Origin: Porphyra umbilicalis
Lineage: Eukaryota; Rhodophyta; Bangiophyceae; Bangiales; Bangiaceae
Reading direction: 5' to 3'
DNA: 64,000 nt
Assembly (NCBI GenBank): GCA_002049455.2
Contig: KV918963.1
Span: forward strand, 1-64,000
Of this stretch, positions 44,941 to 55,993 are shown in pieces. The position numbers and the translations under genes were made by a program. Every line of letters starts with the position of its first letter. Positions within the stretch are counted from its first letter, which is position 1. Below the pieces are notes generated by a model. That model was not told where the DNA came from and searched no databases. It saw only the letters and a program-made list of their open reading frames with translations.

Positions 44941-45849
44941 GCCGCCTGAAGAAGCCCAAACGGCACAGGACGAACCCAAACGGCACGAAGCCATTCGGCG
45001 TTTGTTCGAGTGTTCGTCCGGCGAACGAACGCCGGATGTTCCCCGGTTTTCGTCCGACAGAGTGACAATCCGCCCACAGCGACCTGTCAGAGAGGTGCTT
45101 GTCCAGGCCTCTGTGAGAGGCATACACACAGCCAGCCCGGCTCGAAGTCATTTCCATGACAGTCCCAGATCTTGACAAAAACAAACATGGGCCGATCAGA
45201 GTCCCTCTGGCGGCAAGGTCGCCAAGTCCATGAGACAAGTCAAGCCTCGAGTGCTGGTGCAACTCCAAGATCGAATGAGAAGGCGCTCCTGGAGCATCAT
45301 GAGAGCGTCCTGCAATCGACCGCAGACAAACTATTGTATTGATGAAGACGTGCGGTGTTTGATTTTGCAAACATGGGCACCAAACCGTGCCTGTCGTACG
45401 GTCTTGCCGGGGCAAGGAGAGGAGTGCCGGTCTGAAGTGTAAGCTACAGGAAAGGGGCGAGCTCTACGAGAGCAACCGACACATCTTACTGACAGGGCAG
45501 TCCTTGCCTTGGATGACTCTTCCATGTCCGCCATCCTCGCCAGGTCGACACTCACGCACTCTGGTTGCCATGCTGCCGAAAGAGCCTTCCTGCATCTGAG
45601 GCGGTAGCAGCGGACAAGAGATGGAGGATACTGTGGAGGCGCAAGTATTAAGACGCGGGGGTGCGGCAATGGCTGCGGACGTCGACAGCGGTGGACGTGG
45701 AGGAGGACAGCGGCATCGGTGGGGGGGGGGGCAGCGGTGGGCGGGGGGCGGGAGGTCGAAAGGGACGAGGTCTGGACGTGAGCAAGAAGGGGCAGGTGCA
45801 GAGAAGTGCGGAGAGTTGAGGCGTGGGGAGGGAGAGGCAAGGTGGGGTG
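44941..45849. other. Spacer with a CGTCCGG-rich patch
   Basis: At 44990-45060 the strings ttcgtccggcgaacgaacg and cgtccgac cluster, as they do near 46.2 and 61.8 kb. The rest (45.1-45.85 kb) holds no recognisable gene. Open frames lack motifs. Confidence 0.5.
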
Positions 45850-46075
45850 GGGGACGGCGGGGAGGGGGACGGCCGGGAGGGGGACGGCGGGGAGGGAGAC
45901 GGCGGGGAGGGGGACGGCGAGGAGGGGGACGGCGGGGAGGGGGACTGCGGGCAGGGGGACGGCGGGGAGGAGGACGGCGGGGAGGGGGACGGCGGGGAGG
46001 GGGACGGCGGGGAGGGGGACGGCGGAAAGGGGGACGGCGGGAATGGGGACGGCGGGAGGGGGAAGGTGGAGAGGA
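45850..46075. repeat. 15-bp G-rich array
   Basis: About fifteen tandem copies of gggacggcggggagg are present, with a few substituted units (gggactgcgggcagg, gggacggcgggaatg). Every unit carries several G runs on the plus strand, so G-quadruplex formation is likely. All frames stay open because the unit is a multiple of three. Confidence 0.9.
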
Positions 46076-46206
46076 AGAGGACCGGTGTCCTTAGCTTAGC
46101 AGTCTTAGTCGTCATCATCAATAGAGAAATTGTACCACCGGAAGAAGTACTCTCAGGAGGGTGCCGAGCTGTGTTTTGGGCGCCAACGTTTGTCCGGACG
46201 AAAGGC

Positions 46207-46381
46207 CTTTCGTTCGGCCGCTCGTCTGACCGGACGACTGCCGATCGTCAGAGACCCACTGCCGCCAAATGATTGCACGTTTCCGTGCGGCTTTCGTCGG
46301 GCACGCGTCCGCCGGACGAAGTGGAAATCGTTGGTCCCAGCGATGGGGTCTCGTCCGGCCGAACGAGCAGCCGGACGAAAG
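46207..46381. mobile_element. MITE-like element with imperfect 31-bp inverted ends
   Basis: Left end 46207-46237 (ctttcgttcggccgctcgt...) and right end 46351-46381 (reverse complement ctttcgtccggctgctcgt...) match at about 26 of 31 positions. The 175-bp body has no coding capacity. No clear target duplication is visible, so the ends could extend a little further. Confidence 0.5.
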
Positions 46382-47160
46382 TGATATCGTCGTGGATTCG
46401 ATCTGCTAAATCATAGGGTGCTGTCCATGTCTCAAGCGCTGCTGACAGTGCTTCAGGTCATGTCGATCAGGGGTTGTCATGGATATATCTCTGAGGAATT
46501 TATCCATGCATTATATCCGTATCCACTTCGGATACGCGCCTGGTACGCATATTCTAAATGCATTATGAAAAAGAGAGGAGAGGATATATCTATCCTGTCC
46601 GACACAAAATTGCAAGATTACATCAGATCTGTATTCCAGATATGAAAGGGCAGGATACAGGGATATACAAGATTGTTAAACTTCTCTGGCCGACAGAATT
46701 GCGGTACGACGCAGTCCACCTCTCTTTTCCCAATCCGACCATCGGGAGATTCATGTGCAAGCATGTTGCAGCGACAAGCGGGAATCCCGCCCGACCCGGA
46801 AGAAACCGTTCAAGCACGCGACTCGGCCCGCTTGCGATATCAGCAAAGTGTGACACGAGTTTCAGAACGGTCTATCTGACGACCGTTTAAAAAAACGGCG
46901 CGGAACTGCCTGGACCGCGCCCGTTGGGGCGCACACATCAAATGCGAATATCACGTCGTACTTGATGTCCATTCAGCACTCAACAAGTGTCTGAATGGCG
47001 TCTTTCTCTGGCTATAATTGTGCGGCCTGACGGACTTGCAGGAATATAATCGGATACGATAATCGTACTCAGATACGGATATAATCTACGTAATAATCCG
47101 GTTTTGGAGGCAGATATCCGCATCCGGATCTTAGTTAAGCGATTTATCCGTAATCAGATA
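46382..47160. other. AT-rich island with many GGATA/TATCC strings
   Basis: This is clearly less GC-rich than the rest. It is packed with ggata, tatcc and gtatcc strings, including a 7-bp hairpin (CGTATCC, loop acttc, GGATACG at 46518-46536). It has no reading frame of interest. It may be a decayed AT-rich element; the MITE at 47161 sits within it. Confidence 0.5.
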
Positions 47161-47291
47161 CAGTGCGTTCTCGTTATAAGAGAATCGTTTACAAAAGAAT
47201 ATGGGTCGCGAGTCTTCCATTCCAGTCCGTGTGGGCCACTTTTTGTTCATATTGAGCCGAATCAGCTGTCTCTTATAACGAGAACGCACTG
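47161..47291. mobile_element. 131-bp MITE with perfect 23-bp inverted repeats and TA duplication
   Basis: The left end starts CAGTGCGTTCTCGTTATAAG and is mirrored perfectly for 23 bp at the right end (47269-47291). TA flanks both sides (47159-47160 and 47292-47293). A CAGT start, a TA target and a short non-coding body are the marks of non-autonomous Tc1/mariner-pogo elements. The transposase genes at 41.2 and 62.0 kb are of that superfamily and could be its source of transposase. Confidence 0.9.
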
Positions 47292-47963
47292 TACACCGCA
47301 TCGGCGTGTATCCGTATCCTATTTCGCCTCGAAATGCTTATCCTGACAAGCCCTGATGTCGATTTGACGAGAAGCACTTGTCCAAGTGTGTACTAGGGCC
47401 ATTTAAGTTCCACAAAAGGTTACGTTGTGTGCACTAATGCACTAATGAAGAACGGTGTCAGCCACGGGGCGGGGCGTGCCAGGCCACGGCAGAAACCACG
47501 ACGCCGCTGCGCGCCGCAGCTTCAGCGGCCGTGGTTGCCCAGTGTGGGCCTCCTCCCCACGTCGCTCGGCGCTGCCGCTGCCACTTTGTGCACGACGCGT
47601 CTGCCTCGCCAGGTCGTACGCCCCCACGCGCTCGCTCGGTGTGACGACTGCGGCTTGTTTCTGTAGTCACTTGTTCGCGGCACTTGCTCTTCGTGGTCGC
47701 CTCGCAGCCGGCAGAGCACCAACCCGTCACACCGAACACACAACAGAGGCAAGCAGAAGACAGCAGATAAAACACAGGCATGTAGAAAGCAGCTGGACGA
47801 CACCCGTACAGCGGCGCCCCCGTCCGACCATGCACACGCACACACTCATATCCATCGGGCCCGTACTCACGTCACATATACATTGAGCAGCGCATCATCA
47901 GCATTCTTACTGCCCATACCCACCCCGCATACACACATACAACAGCATACAATCAGCATACGA
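47292..47963. other. Spacer downstream of the unknown gene
   Basis: This is the 3' flank of the minus-strand gene at 47964. It has a GC-rich middle (47450-47650) and CA-rich stretches (47820-47960). No gene is seen. Confidence 0.5.
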
Positions 47964-50900
47964 CTATTGCTGCGATTCACCGTTGGCCTTAACGGCGTCA
48001 GCGCCGCTGTCGTAGCCATTGAGAAGGTCATCCTCAGCCCCGTCAAGGAATGTGTCTTCGTCGCTGATATCAGCGCTTAACCCGTCATCAGCAGCAGCGT
48101 CGAGGAATCCGAGCTCCGAGGCCGCAGCTGCAGCAGCGGCCGACGCCAGGGTAGCAGCAGCAATAGCAGAAGAATGGGGAGCAGCCGGGCCTCCCGGAGC
48201 TTCCGTGCCGTCGGAGAGATCGGCAGCGGGGGAGGCTGCGGTACTGGTGGCACGACCGACAGCGGCAGCCGTCTGGTTGCCAACAGTGGTGGTGTGGGCG
48301 GCGGCGGTAGCCGAGGCGCCGACAGCGGCGGGGCGGGAGGCGGTGGCCGCAGCCGAGGCGCCGACAGCAGCGGGGTGGGAGGCGGTGGCGGCAGCCGAGG
48401 CGGCGACAGCCGCGGGGAGGGAGGCGGGGGCCGCAGCCAAGGCGCCGACAGCGGCGGGATGGGAGGCGGTGGCGGCAGCCGACGTGCCGACAGCGGCGGG
48501 GCGGGAGGCGGTGGCCGCAGCCGAGGCGCCGACAGCGGCGGGGTGGAAGGCGGTGGCGGCAGCCGAGGCGCCGACAGCGGCGGGGTGGAAGGCTGTGGTG
48601 GCAGCCAAGGCGCCGACAGTGGCGGGAAGGGGGGCAAAGTCTGAATCGGCAGCAGCTGCAGTAGGAAGCCCGAGCGCATCCGAATCTGCCGGCGCAGGAC
48701 CTGCATTCCCGGAAATGGCGCCAGCAGGAGTGGCGTCAGCACCGCGCGTGGCGAGGACACGTATAAAAGTAGACCTCAAACGAGCGTCGCTGACACCGGC
48801 GACGGCCCGGTCGGGTTCATCCCCATCGAGTAGCAAAAGGCCCATGTGCTCCGTGTTCTGCTTCCTGAGATGCTTGTGCACGAGCCCCATGAGAACCGCC
48901 CACACCTTGCGATACGCCTCGTCCACGTTGGCGGCGCCCACGGTGAACCGCGGGTAGCCTGCCTTGTCGCACAGGGTGATGAACACCTGTCATGGAGTAG
49001 TGGCAGAATGGAACCATGAGGATTACGGCGGTCAGAAACAGCATGCAAACGCCAGTCAATTGCAGCACGCACGGGCCAAGTTAGTTCCCACAGACTATGC
49101 GCGCAGACCAAAGGAGTCTAGTTGCACAGGAAGCACAAATGCCAACGCGATGAAGGTGTGACATGCAACATACCTTCGTAACAATGGCAACGTACTTGCC
49201 GTACCGGACCTTGTAATACCTTCCCTTGGTGGCCGTCGCGTCGCCCATGTGCTCGCGCAGGACCCTCATACGGGCCAGGGCGCGGTAGAGGCCCCACAGC
49301 ATCGCGTCCCGTCCAAACTCCGTCTCAAACAGCCAGTGTCCTTGCAGGCATCGTTGGGCATCCGTCTTGCTGTACTTCAACTCATCTTTGTCCCCCGTAT
49401 AGCCGATGGACAGGTGTGAGGCCGCGCGCTCCATGAACCCCGCCGACGCCGTCTCCAGGACAGCACGGTGGAAGCGCGAGATGCCGCGCCGCAGGATTGT
49501 GCTGAGCATCTCTGGCCTGAAGCGCCTGCCCTCGTTAAGCTTGGGGTCGCACGGCGCAAGGACCTTCGAAGACAACGCGACCCGTGCCTCGGCCAAACCC
49601 CCGGGGAACTTGAGCTTGTTGTTCAAATGCCGTGCCGCCATGTCCCGGTTGTGCTCCGGGGACGGCCACGCGCCCACTGAAGAGTTCGGGTCGTTGAAAG
49701 CCGTGCACGTCTCGATGCGGATGTCGCGCTGGACCCGTGACCGCGAGGCAGACCAAAGAAAAGAGAAACAGGCAACACCAGGCAGCAGAGAACAGAGACT
49801 GTCAGGACCATGAGCACACATGGAAAGCTGAAGGATCACCACCTTCTGCACACGTAAAAGCCACACTCACGATAACAAGAGACCCCGCTCGTCCAAAGAA
49901 CAGCCGCAACACAGAGGAATAGCAGAGATAAAACGGTGCCACGTACCATCATCTGCTGTGCCCACGGCGCCTCCTTCAACACCGTCAACGCGTCCGCCGT
50001 GACAATCGATGTAGTATTCGTGGCCGGTGTAAAGGTACCGGAACCGACGCCGCGGCTATTCACCGCCCTGCAAACGTCTTTCATCGCGGCGTTCCCATGG
50101 TTGATGGCCGTGCCGACGAGGTTGACCGTCTTGAATACCGCCTTCATGGTCATCTTGACGGCGCCAACCTCGGACTGGATGGCCGTAGACACCTTGCGCA
50201 GCTCCTTCATCTGCTTGTTGGTCGCCACACGGCGCTTCTTTCTCTCTTTCTCGTGTTCTTCGAGCAGCGTCCGCAGGCGCTTGTCTGACGCCAGCGCCTC
50301 CTCCAGGTCCGAGATGCGCTTGCGAAGGAGGTTGTTGGACTCAACAGCTGCACATTTGCACGTGTCCATAGCCGCGGGCCTGGCATCTTGGAGCACCGGC
50401 AGTCGGGCTCGCGAGCCCGAGACAGCAGCAAAGTCTGCAGTGACCGCGGCAGCAGCTTCTGCCACAAATAGGGCGGCGGAGGTGTTGGCCGGGTTATTGA
50501 CCTCCGCGACAGGCGTCTATGGGAGCGTTTCGTCGGAGTTGGGCAGCAGTGACGTGGGCGTCAGTCGGGTGGGACCACTCTGGGGGCCAAGCATGCTGTC
50601 GATGGCCGGCGGGAAGAAAGCAGCCGGCAGAAACGTCGTCCCCGCTTGGCCGGTCGTTTGGGAGGAGATGAGCGCCGCAAATGGGGAGGTTGCGGGCGTA
50701 AGAGGCACGGCAGGCCAATCCGCGGCCGCGCCCATGTGGACGGCCGCTGCCGACGGTTGGATGACTGAATCCAGCATGGGATTATGCGGCCGTGCAAGGA
50801 GGACGATTCCTGGCTTGCGGCAGCGCCGCCAGTCATGCTGGGCGGCGAAAGAATGGCTCTGCTACCACGCCGGCGGGCAGGGGGCAGACCAGCCGCAGCC

Positions 50901-51222
50901 CTGTCCTGGGCCACCTTGGCCGCCATCACCGCGTGCGCGGCCGCGGCAGCGGCCCGCGTAGCGGCGCCGCTGTCTTCTTGGCCAATGCTGCGGTGGCTCT
51001 CTCCTGCTTCTTTTTCGTGAGCCGCAGAGACACCGCGTGCTGGTGGAAAGGATTGTTCCGATCCGGCAGCAGGTCGCCTCGAGGTGGCCGCGCAGCAGAT
51101 GCTGCTGGTCCTCCCGGAGCCGATTCTGCTCCCGCGGTGATGGCGTCGGCGGCCGGCTCGGACGAACCCAACGGTTCGGCAACGGTGGCTGCCGGCTGCA
51201 CAGACGACGATCTCCCCGCCAT
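47964..51222 (-). CDS. Three-exon gene of unknown function, damaged N-terminus
   Basis: Exons on the minus strand: 50369-49947 (from an ATG at 50367-50369), 49728-49174 and 48986-47964. They are joined by GT-AG introns of 218 and 187 bp, both between whole codons. The product would be 666 residues. Residues 10-75 form a basic coiled coil (LLRKRISDLEEALASDKRL, NKQMKELRKVSTAIQ). Exon 2 and the start of exon 3 are a globular domain not recognised (FRPEMLSTILRRGISRFHR, DAMLWGLYRALARMRVL, KYVAIVTK, then VFITLCDKAGYPRFTVG). Next comes an Ala-rich repeat of 14 residues coded by a 42-bp minisatellite, and an acidic C-terminus. Upstream the exon-1 frame continues to an ATG at 50777 through one TAG (50517-50519). 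Further N-terminal sequence up to ATG 51222 (LRLTKKKQERATAALAKKTAA) is in other frames. So either the original N-terminus is broken or the gene starts at 50369. It may be a transposon-borne gene. Confidence 0.55.
48290..48630. repeat. 42-bp minisatellite inside exon 3
   Basis: About eight units of ggcggtggc.gcagccgaggcgccgacagcggcgggg.ggga occur. On the coding (minus) strand they give ATASRPAAVGASAA-type repeats. Unit length is a multiple of three, so the frame is kept. Confidence 0.88.
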
Positions 51223-53843
51223 GATGATATGGTTGTCTGGGCGGGCGTCTCCCGCCGGTCACCACCGCAGTTGCTCCCGCCGCCGGCGCGCGCCGCCGCT
51301 CCTTTCGTACGCGTACGGCCACCACCGGTCCCACGTCACGCAGTTGTTTGGCGTCAAGCACCTCGATGTCAACCGATCACCCCAGCCGCCGCCGGACAGC
51401 GCCCCGCGTTGAACAGGGTGCTGGTAACCAACCGCCAGCGGCCTCACCGCACGTCGCAGAGGTCCACGTCCACCGAGGGTGCACTGGCGTCCCCACAGCG
51501 CGCCGCGCACCGTTGCACAGGCCGACGCCCACCGGCAGACGGTTCCCCCCGTGAAACAAGGCAACGGCGACCACCAACGAAAGGTGCCCCTTGGTGAACA
51601 GGCAGACGGCCACGCCGCGCCCGTGAGCTCACCTCACGTCGCACAGGACGACGGCCGCCGACCGATCGCCACCCCCCGCACAGGGCGCCGCGAGCTGCAA
51701 AGCACGTTGAAGACCAAAAACCGTCTCTGTCTCGCCGTGCGCGCGCGCGCTCTGCGAACAGAGGTCAACAACGGCCGACGACCGCCGACGCCCCCACGCA
51801 CCACCACCCAACAAGACGGTGCATGCAAGGCCGCCGCCCGCGCCTGCAGGCCACGCACGCAGGTGCGGGGGCGCCATTGAGGCTCGTAACCGGCAACGGG
51901 CCGCACCACGGGCAATAGGGTGGCGGACTGCCAGCGGGGCGTCAGCAGCGCGTCGATTACGCACCGCTTCTGGCAGCAGGAGGAGGTAGAAACGAACCGC
52001 AACACGCCCGTCTTTGTCAGCAGCGCGCGGGCGTCGTGCACTTGAGGCTGTTTGGGGAGGTACCTCAGAGGAGGCGCGCGACGGTCACGACGGCGGCGCA
52101 GTCGCGCAGTCGCGCCGAGCGACGAAGACGGGAGAGGTCACCTGGCGCCACCCGCGCGCGGGTGTGGGTGCCGGTTTGGCAGGGCTGCCGCGGGCCACTT
52201 GAGCGGGTGTGAGAGGTAGATTATTGCCTGGCGGCTGCCTGGAGACCCGCAGGCCGGCCGGCGAAGGGGAGTCTGTGAGTGGACGATCAGGAATGCTGAC
52301 AGCACTCCACCAGTACCAAGTCTGACTTTCATTGGCGGATACCAGAGCGTCGCAGGATTCCAAGCTGCCACCCCCTAACGGACACTGGGGGCTTTCGTAC
52401 GAGCTTGCCACGAAAGACACTTATCCGAAGCCTTCCGAGACTTGTAAGTGACCAATTTGAAGGGCCCGATCCGGTAGAATTCCATGCGGCCCTCGGTCGA
52501 CTGGCACTCCTGCGCTGGCGACGGTCTGTCACTGCCGGCTGCGCGTTGCGTGCAGTACGTCGCCGCACCCTGTCAACGCACCCGACCCCTTCCGTCCGCT
52601 CCGAGTGCCTGTGACGTCCCGTGCGTGCCCCGCGGCACCTCCCGCGGCCGCTTTCTGCCCTTGTCGTCCGCCTCGGGCGGTGCCTACCACGTGGCGCATC
52701 GCACGCACCGACACTGTACCTGGCGGACGGCTTTGAGTGATGGCAAGACCCCGCGAGCGGCCCTACCATGATGCCGTTTCCATTACCTGGCGCCCATGCC
52801 CCGCAGCGCACGTGGGAGGGGGGTGCCGGAGCAACTCTTCACGAGCCGTGCACTCCAATTTCCGTCACCACGGCACCCCGCAGGGTTGTGCACCGCGGGC
52901 CCGAGGGGTGAGTTTGAGGCATGCAGTGGGTGAGAGAGGTACCGCGCGCGGGTGGGTCGCATGCTGGGCTTCGCAGTGGGTCAAGCTGAATTGGCACTGT
53001 TGGGGGGGATGGAAGAGCTCACTGGTGTGCGGCTTCGGATGGTAGCGCAGCGGCGGGAAGCTGCTGCTGCCCAGCGGTAGGGTCAATTGTGCGGTACAAG
53101 ACCACCGGTGGGCGGCGGCGTAGGGAGGCGCAGCAGCTGTCCCACCCCAGTGGGCGGCGGCGTATTGAGGCGGGCGTGCTCGGGCTGTGCGCGGCGGCGG
53201 CGACCGTGGTGGACCATCCTGCGCCCTGCTGCGCAACAGTGGTGCTGGGAGTGGCGGCGGCGAGCGTGGCGGACCTTCCGGCGCCCTGCTGTGCCACGGT
53301 GGTGGTGGGCGCGTCGGCGTTGAGCGTGGCGGGCCTTCTGGCGCCCTGCTGTGCCACGGTGGTGGTGGGCGCGTCGGCGGTGAGCGTGGCGGTCCTTCTG
53401 GCGCCCTGCTGTGCAACGGTGGTGGTGGGCGCGTCGGCGGTGAGCGTGGTGGGCCTTCTGGCGCCCTGCTGTGCAACAGTGGTGGTGGGCGCGGCGGCGG
53501 CGAGCGTGGCGGGCCTTCCGGCGACGCGCTGTACAACAGTGGTGGTGGGCGCGGCGGCTGTGAGCGTGGCGGGTCTTCTGGCGCCCTGTTGAGCAGCGGT
53601 GGTGGTGGGCGCGGCGGCGGCAAGCGTGGCGGGCCTTCGAGAGCCCCATTGCACAAGGGTGTTGGGCACGGCGACGTCGGCGGTGCACCTTTGCTCCTTG
53701 CCTCCAAGACTGGATACTATTTGAGCGGGACCCACACCTCTATCCACTCCCCCCCGCTGCTCCGGCCACACCCCACACCAACGCATCAATAACCTCCCCT
53801 CCGCCCTGCTCCCGTCACACGCGACCCCCTCCCCAGGACAAGC
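51223..53843. other. Spacer, no gene recognised
   Basis: The spacer is GC-rich with open frames on both strands that read as Arg/Ala/Pro low complexity. At 53187-53650 it holds a 60-bp minisatellite. No motif, start or splice pattern supports a gene. The last 150 bases before 53844 are C-rich, like a leader. Confidence 0.5.
53187..53650. repeat. 60-bp minisatellite
   Basis: The string gcgccctgctgtgc.ac.gt falls at 53221, 53281, 53341, 53401 and 53461, with diverged copies at 53521 and 53581, all exactly 60 bp apart. It reads as 20-residue repeats on both strands (APTTTVAQQGARRPATL on the minus strand). Confidence 0.92.
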
Positions 53844-54833
53844 ATGGTTCGTTTGCCTAAATGTGTGGCAATCGGGAAGCCCTGGATTGAGCCGGTCCTC
53901 GGGTTCCTCATCGATGACGCGACCGAGTCGCACACGCACGCTCCAACCTCGGCCGCCCACCCGGTGGTGGTGAACCCGGTGCTTATGCGGCGGCAGCGCT
54001 CCACCCTCGTCCTCCTTGCGCCGGACTACTATCTGTTGCGCGTCATCGCCGTGTACAAGGAAGCAGGCGGGGAGGTGCGCATCGTTGTCAAGGTCGACGC
54101 CAACGAGGACGCGCAGCGCACCAACTTCTTGGTCTTGTAGCCATTGCATCCGGGCGTCCCGCTGTCAGAGAACGCTCTGCACTTCGAATTCAACATCATC
54201 GTCAATCACCCCAGCGGGCTGATCGTCTACGAGATGCTTCTCGACTGCGGGCAGATGTCGACGGCGAAGCTGTTCAACAGGCTGAAGCGGGAGACGTCTC
54301 GCATGTCGGCCGGTCCTGCGAATGGGCCGATGGTCGGGGCAGGGGACTACGACGAGGCGATGCGCATCGGCCCAGGGTACAGCTTGTTGCCCGTAGCTTC
54401 TGCTCCCGCCATCACTGCCGGTCGCCTGGTGTTTTGGCCGTGGCTGTTTTGGGATGACACCTTTTGCCAGCTGGTGGCGACTGTGTGCTCGTCAGCGGCC
54501 ATCGCTGGCGTTGGGCCCATCGACCTGGTCGACCTTGCTGGCGTTGTCGCAGAGACGGACGCGGGTGCGGTCTCCGGGACGGGGGCGGGCGCCACAGCGG
54601 ACATGGGCACCGTGGTGGGCGCTGCTGTCCGCACCCGCACGGGCGCAGTCACGCGGGCGGGCGGAGGCAAGCGAACAGCCTCGGCCGCGAGTTTGGATGC
54701 CAAAGATGGCTCGGCCGTGGGGTTGGCCGCCAGTCTGGCTGCGGGATCTTCGAATGTCGAGGACGGGGAGGATGTGGTATGTGGCGCAGGAGATGACGTA
54801 TCTGCTGAAGACAACACGAAGACGCTGCCGTAA
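53844..54833 (+). pseudogene. Unknown protein frame with one TAG
   Basis: ATG 53844 opens a frame of about 329 codons with a single TAG (54138-54140), which would be Gln after one C-to-T reversal. The first 190 residues look like a real folded protein: KPWIEPVLGFLIDDATESH, LLAPDYYLLRVIAVYKE, VRIVVKVDANEDAQRTNFL, FEFNIIVNHPSGLIVYEML. A Trp/Leu-rich segment follows (LVFWPWLFWDDTFCQLVAT), possibly membrane-associating. The C-terminal 110 residues are Ala/Gly/Thr low complexity and acidic. I do not recognise the family. It lies between the three-exon gene and the Plavaka-like gene, on the latter's strand. Confidence 0.45.
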
Positions 54834-55993
54834 TCGAGCATGGGCGGCATGAGCGGGGGGTTCGTGCGCCTTTGGACGGCGTGAAGCGCTGCTGCATTGG
54901 CCGCGAGCGGATTGCTTTCTCGGGAGATGTGTGCCGCGTAGCGGGGCGCAGTCTTTCAAGTATCAGAGGGTGGCGCGGCTGGTGTGTGCAGAAGCAGGGG
55001 TCGCACGGGTGATAGTACAAGCACAGAACAAGCAAAAAAAGACAAAAAAGAGGAGGAACAAAGACGAGCGTTGATGCATACCCCACGGCATGGGGGGTCG
55101 GCTTTCCCGCAAGCGTGCAATTGCAGGGTGAGGAACGACACAACGTCTATAACCCGCAGGGCTGCGAGTGGCAGGGTTGAGTGATGTGAAGGTGCATCCA
55201 CGTCCGAGGTCGACACGACGCAGCTCGTGCAATTGTTTTCTTGTGTACAAATGCACGAGATCTCAGTGCACGTAACTCCGAATGGCTCGAAACAGGGTTG
55301 GTTTATCGATCTCTTACCAGACCCAAATAATTCGGCCATCCGACTCGAGGAAAGGGCGGTGCAGTGTAAGCTACCGCACGACCGCATTCGGAGGGAGCAA
55401 GCGACTGGCCGCCACGCAGCCAACCGAAAGGGTGGCTCGCGCGGCACAGCCGCTTCCGTCCACTACCCAGGGGCTGGCCCTGCGGCGCAGCGGCTCGCCT
55501 TTACCGTGCCGCTTCCACGGGCTCGCGCCTCGTTGGGGGCGTGGACCGCCCAACGACCACGCCCACCGATCGACCGCGCCCACCGACCGCGCCCACCGAC
55601 CGCGCCCACCGACCGCACCCACCCGAGCACGGGAGGTGCGCGGGTCACCCACCGATCCTAGACACGCAGCCCCCCCGCCCCCGGCCGACCTTTGGAGCGC
55701 GCGGCCACCGGCTGGGTCTGTTCTTTCCACGGCTGTGGCGTGCCCGACTGTGTTTTCTTCAGATCCTGAGCCCCCACCTTCCTCGGCGCGTGCGCTCTGG
55801 TGGCGCAGCCGTGCTCGCCGCGTCTGCAGACGACGCTTGCGGCTCTTGACAACCGGCTGCATCTGATCCTACCGCGGCTGTGTCGGCGTTGACGTGTCTC
55901 CACCCCGCTCCCCCCCCCCCGGCTCCTGTGTTTCGGCACTTGGGGTGGCCACGGTTCTTTCTCCGCGGGTGTGACCGCCACGCCTTGTTGCTC
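54834..55993. other. Spacer upstream of the Plavaka-like gene
   Basis: There is an ordinary stretch to 55370, then a GC-rich stretch with a short cgcccaccgaccg tandem (55555-55615) and a C9 run near 55913 just before the gene. The gene's frame is open upstream to 55880 from a GTG, but the first ATG is at 55994. No other gene was recognised. Confidence 0.5.
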
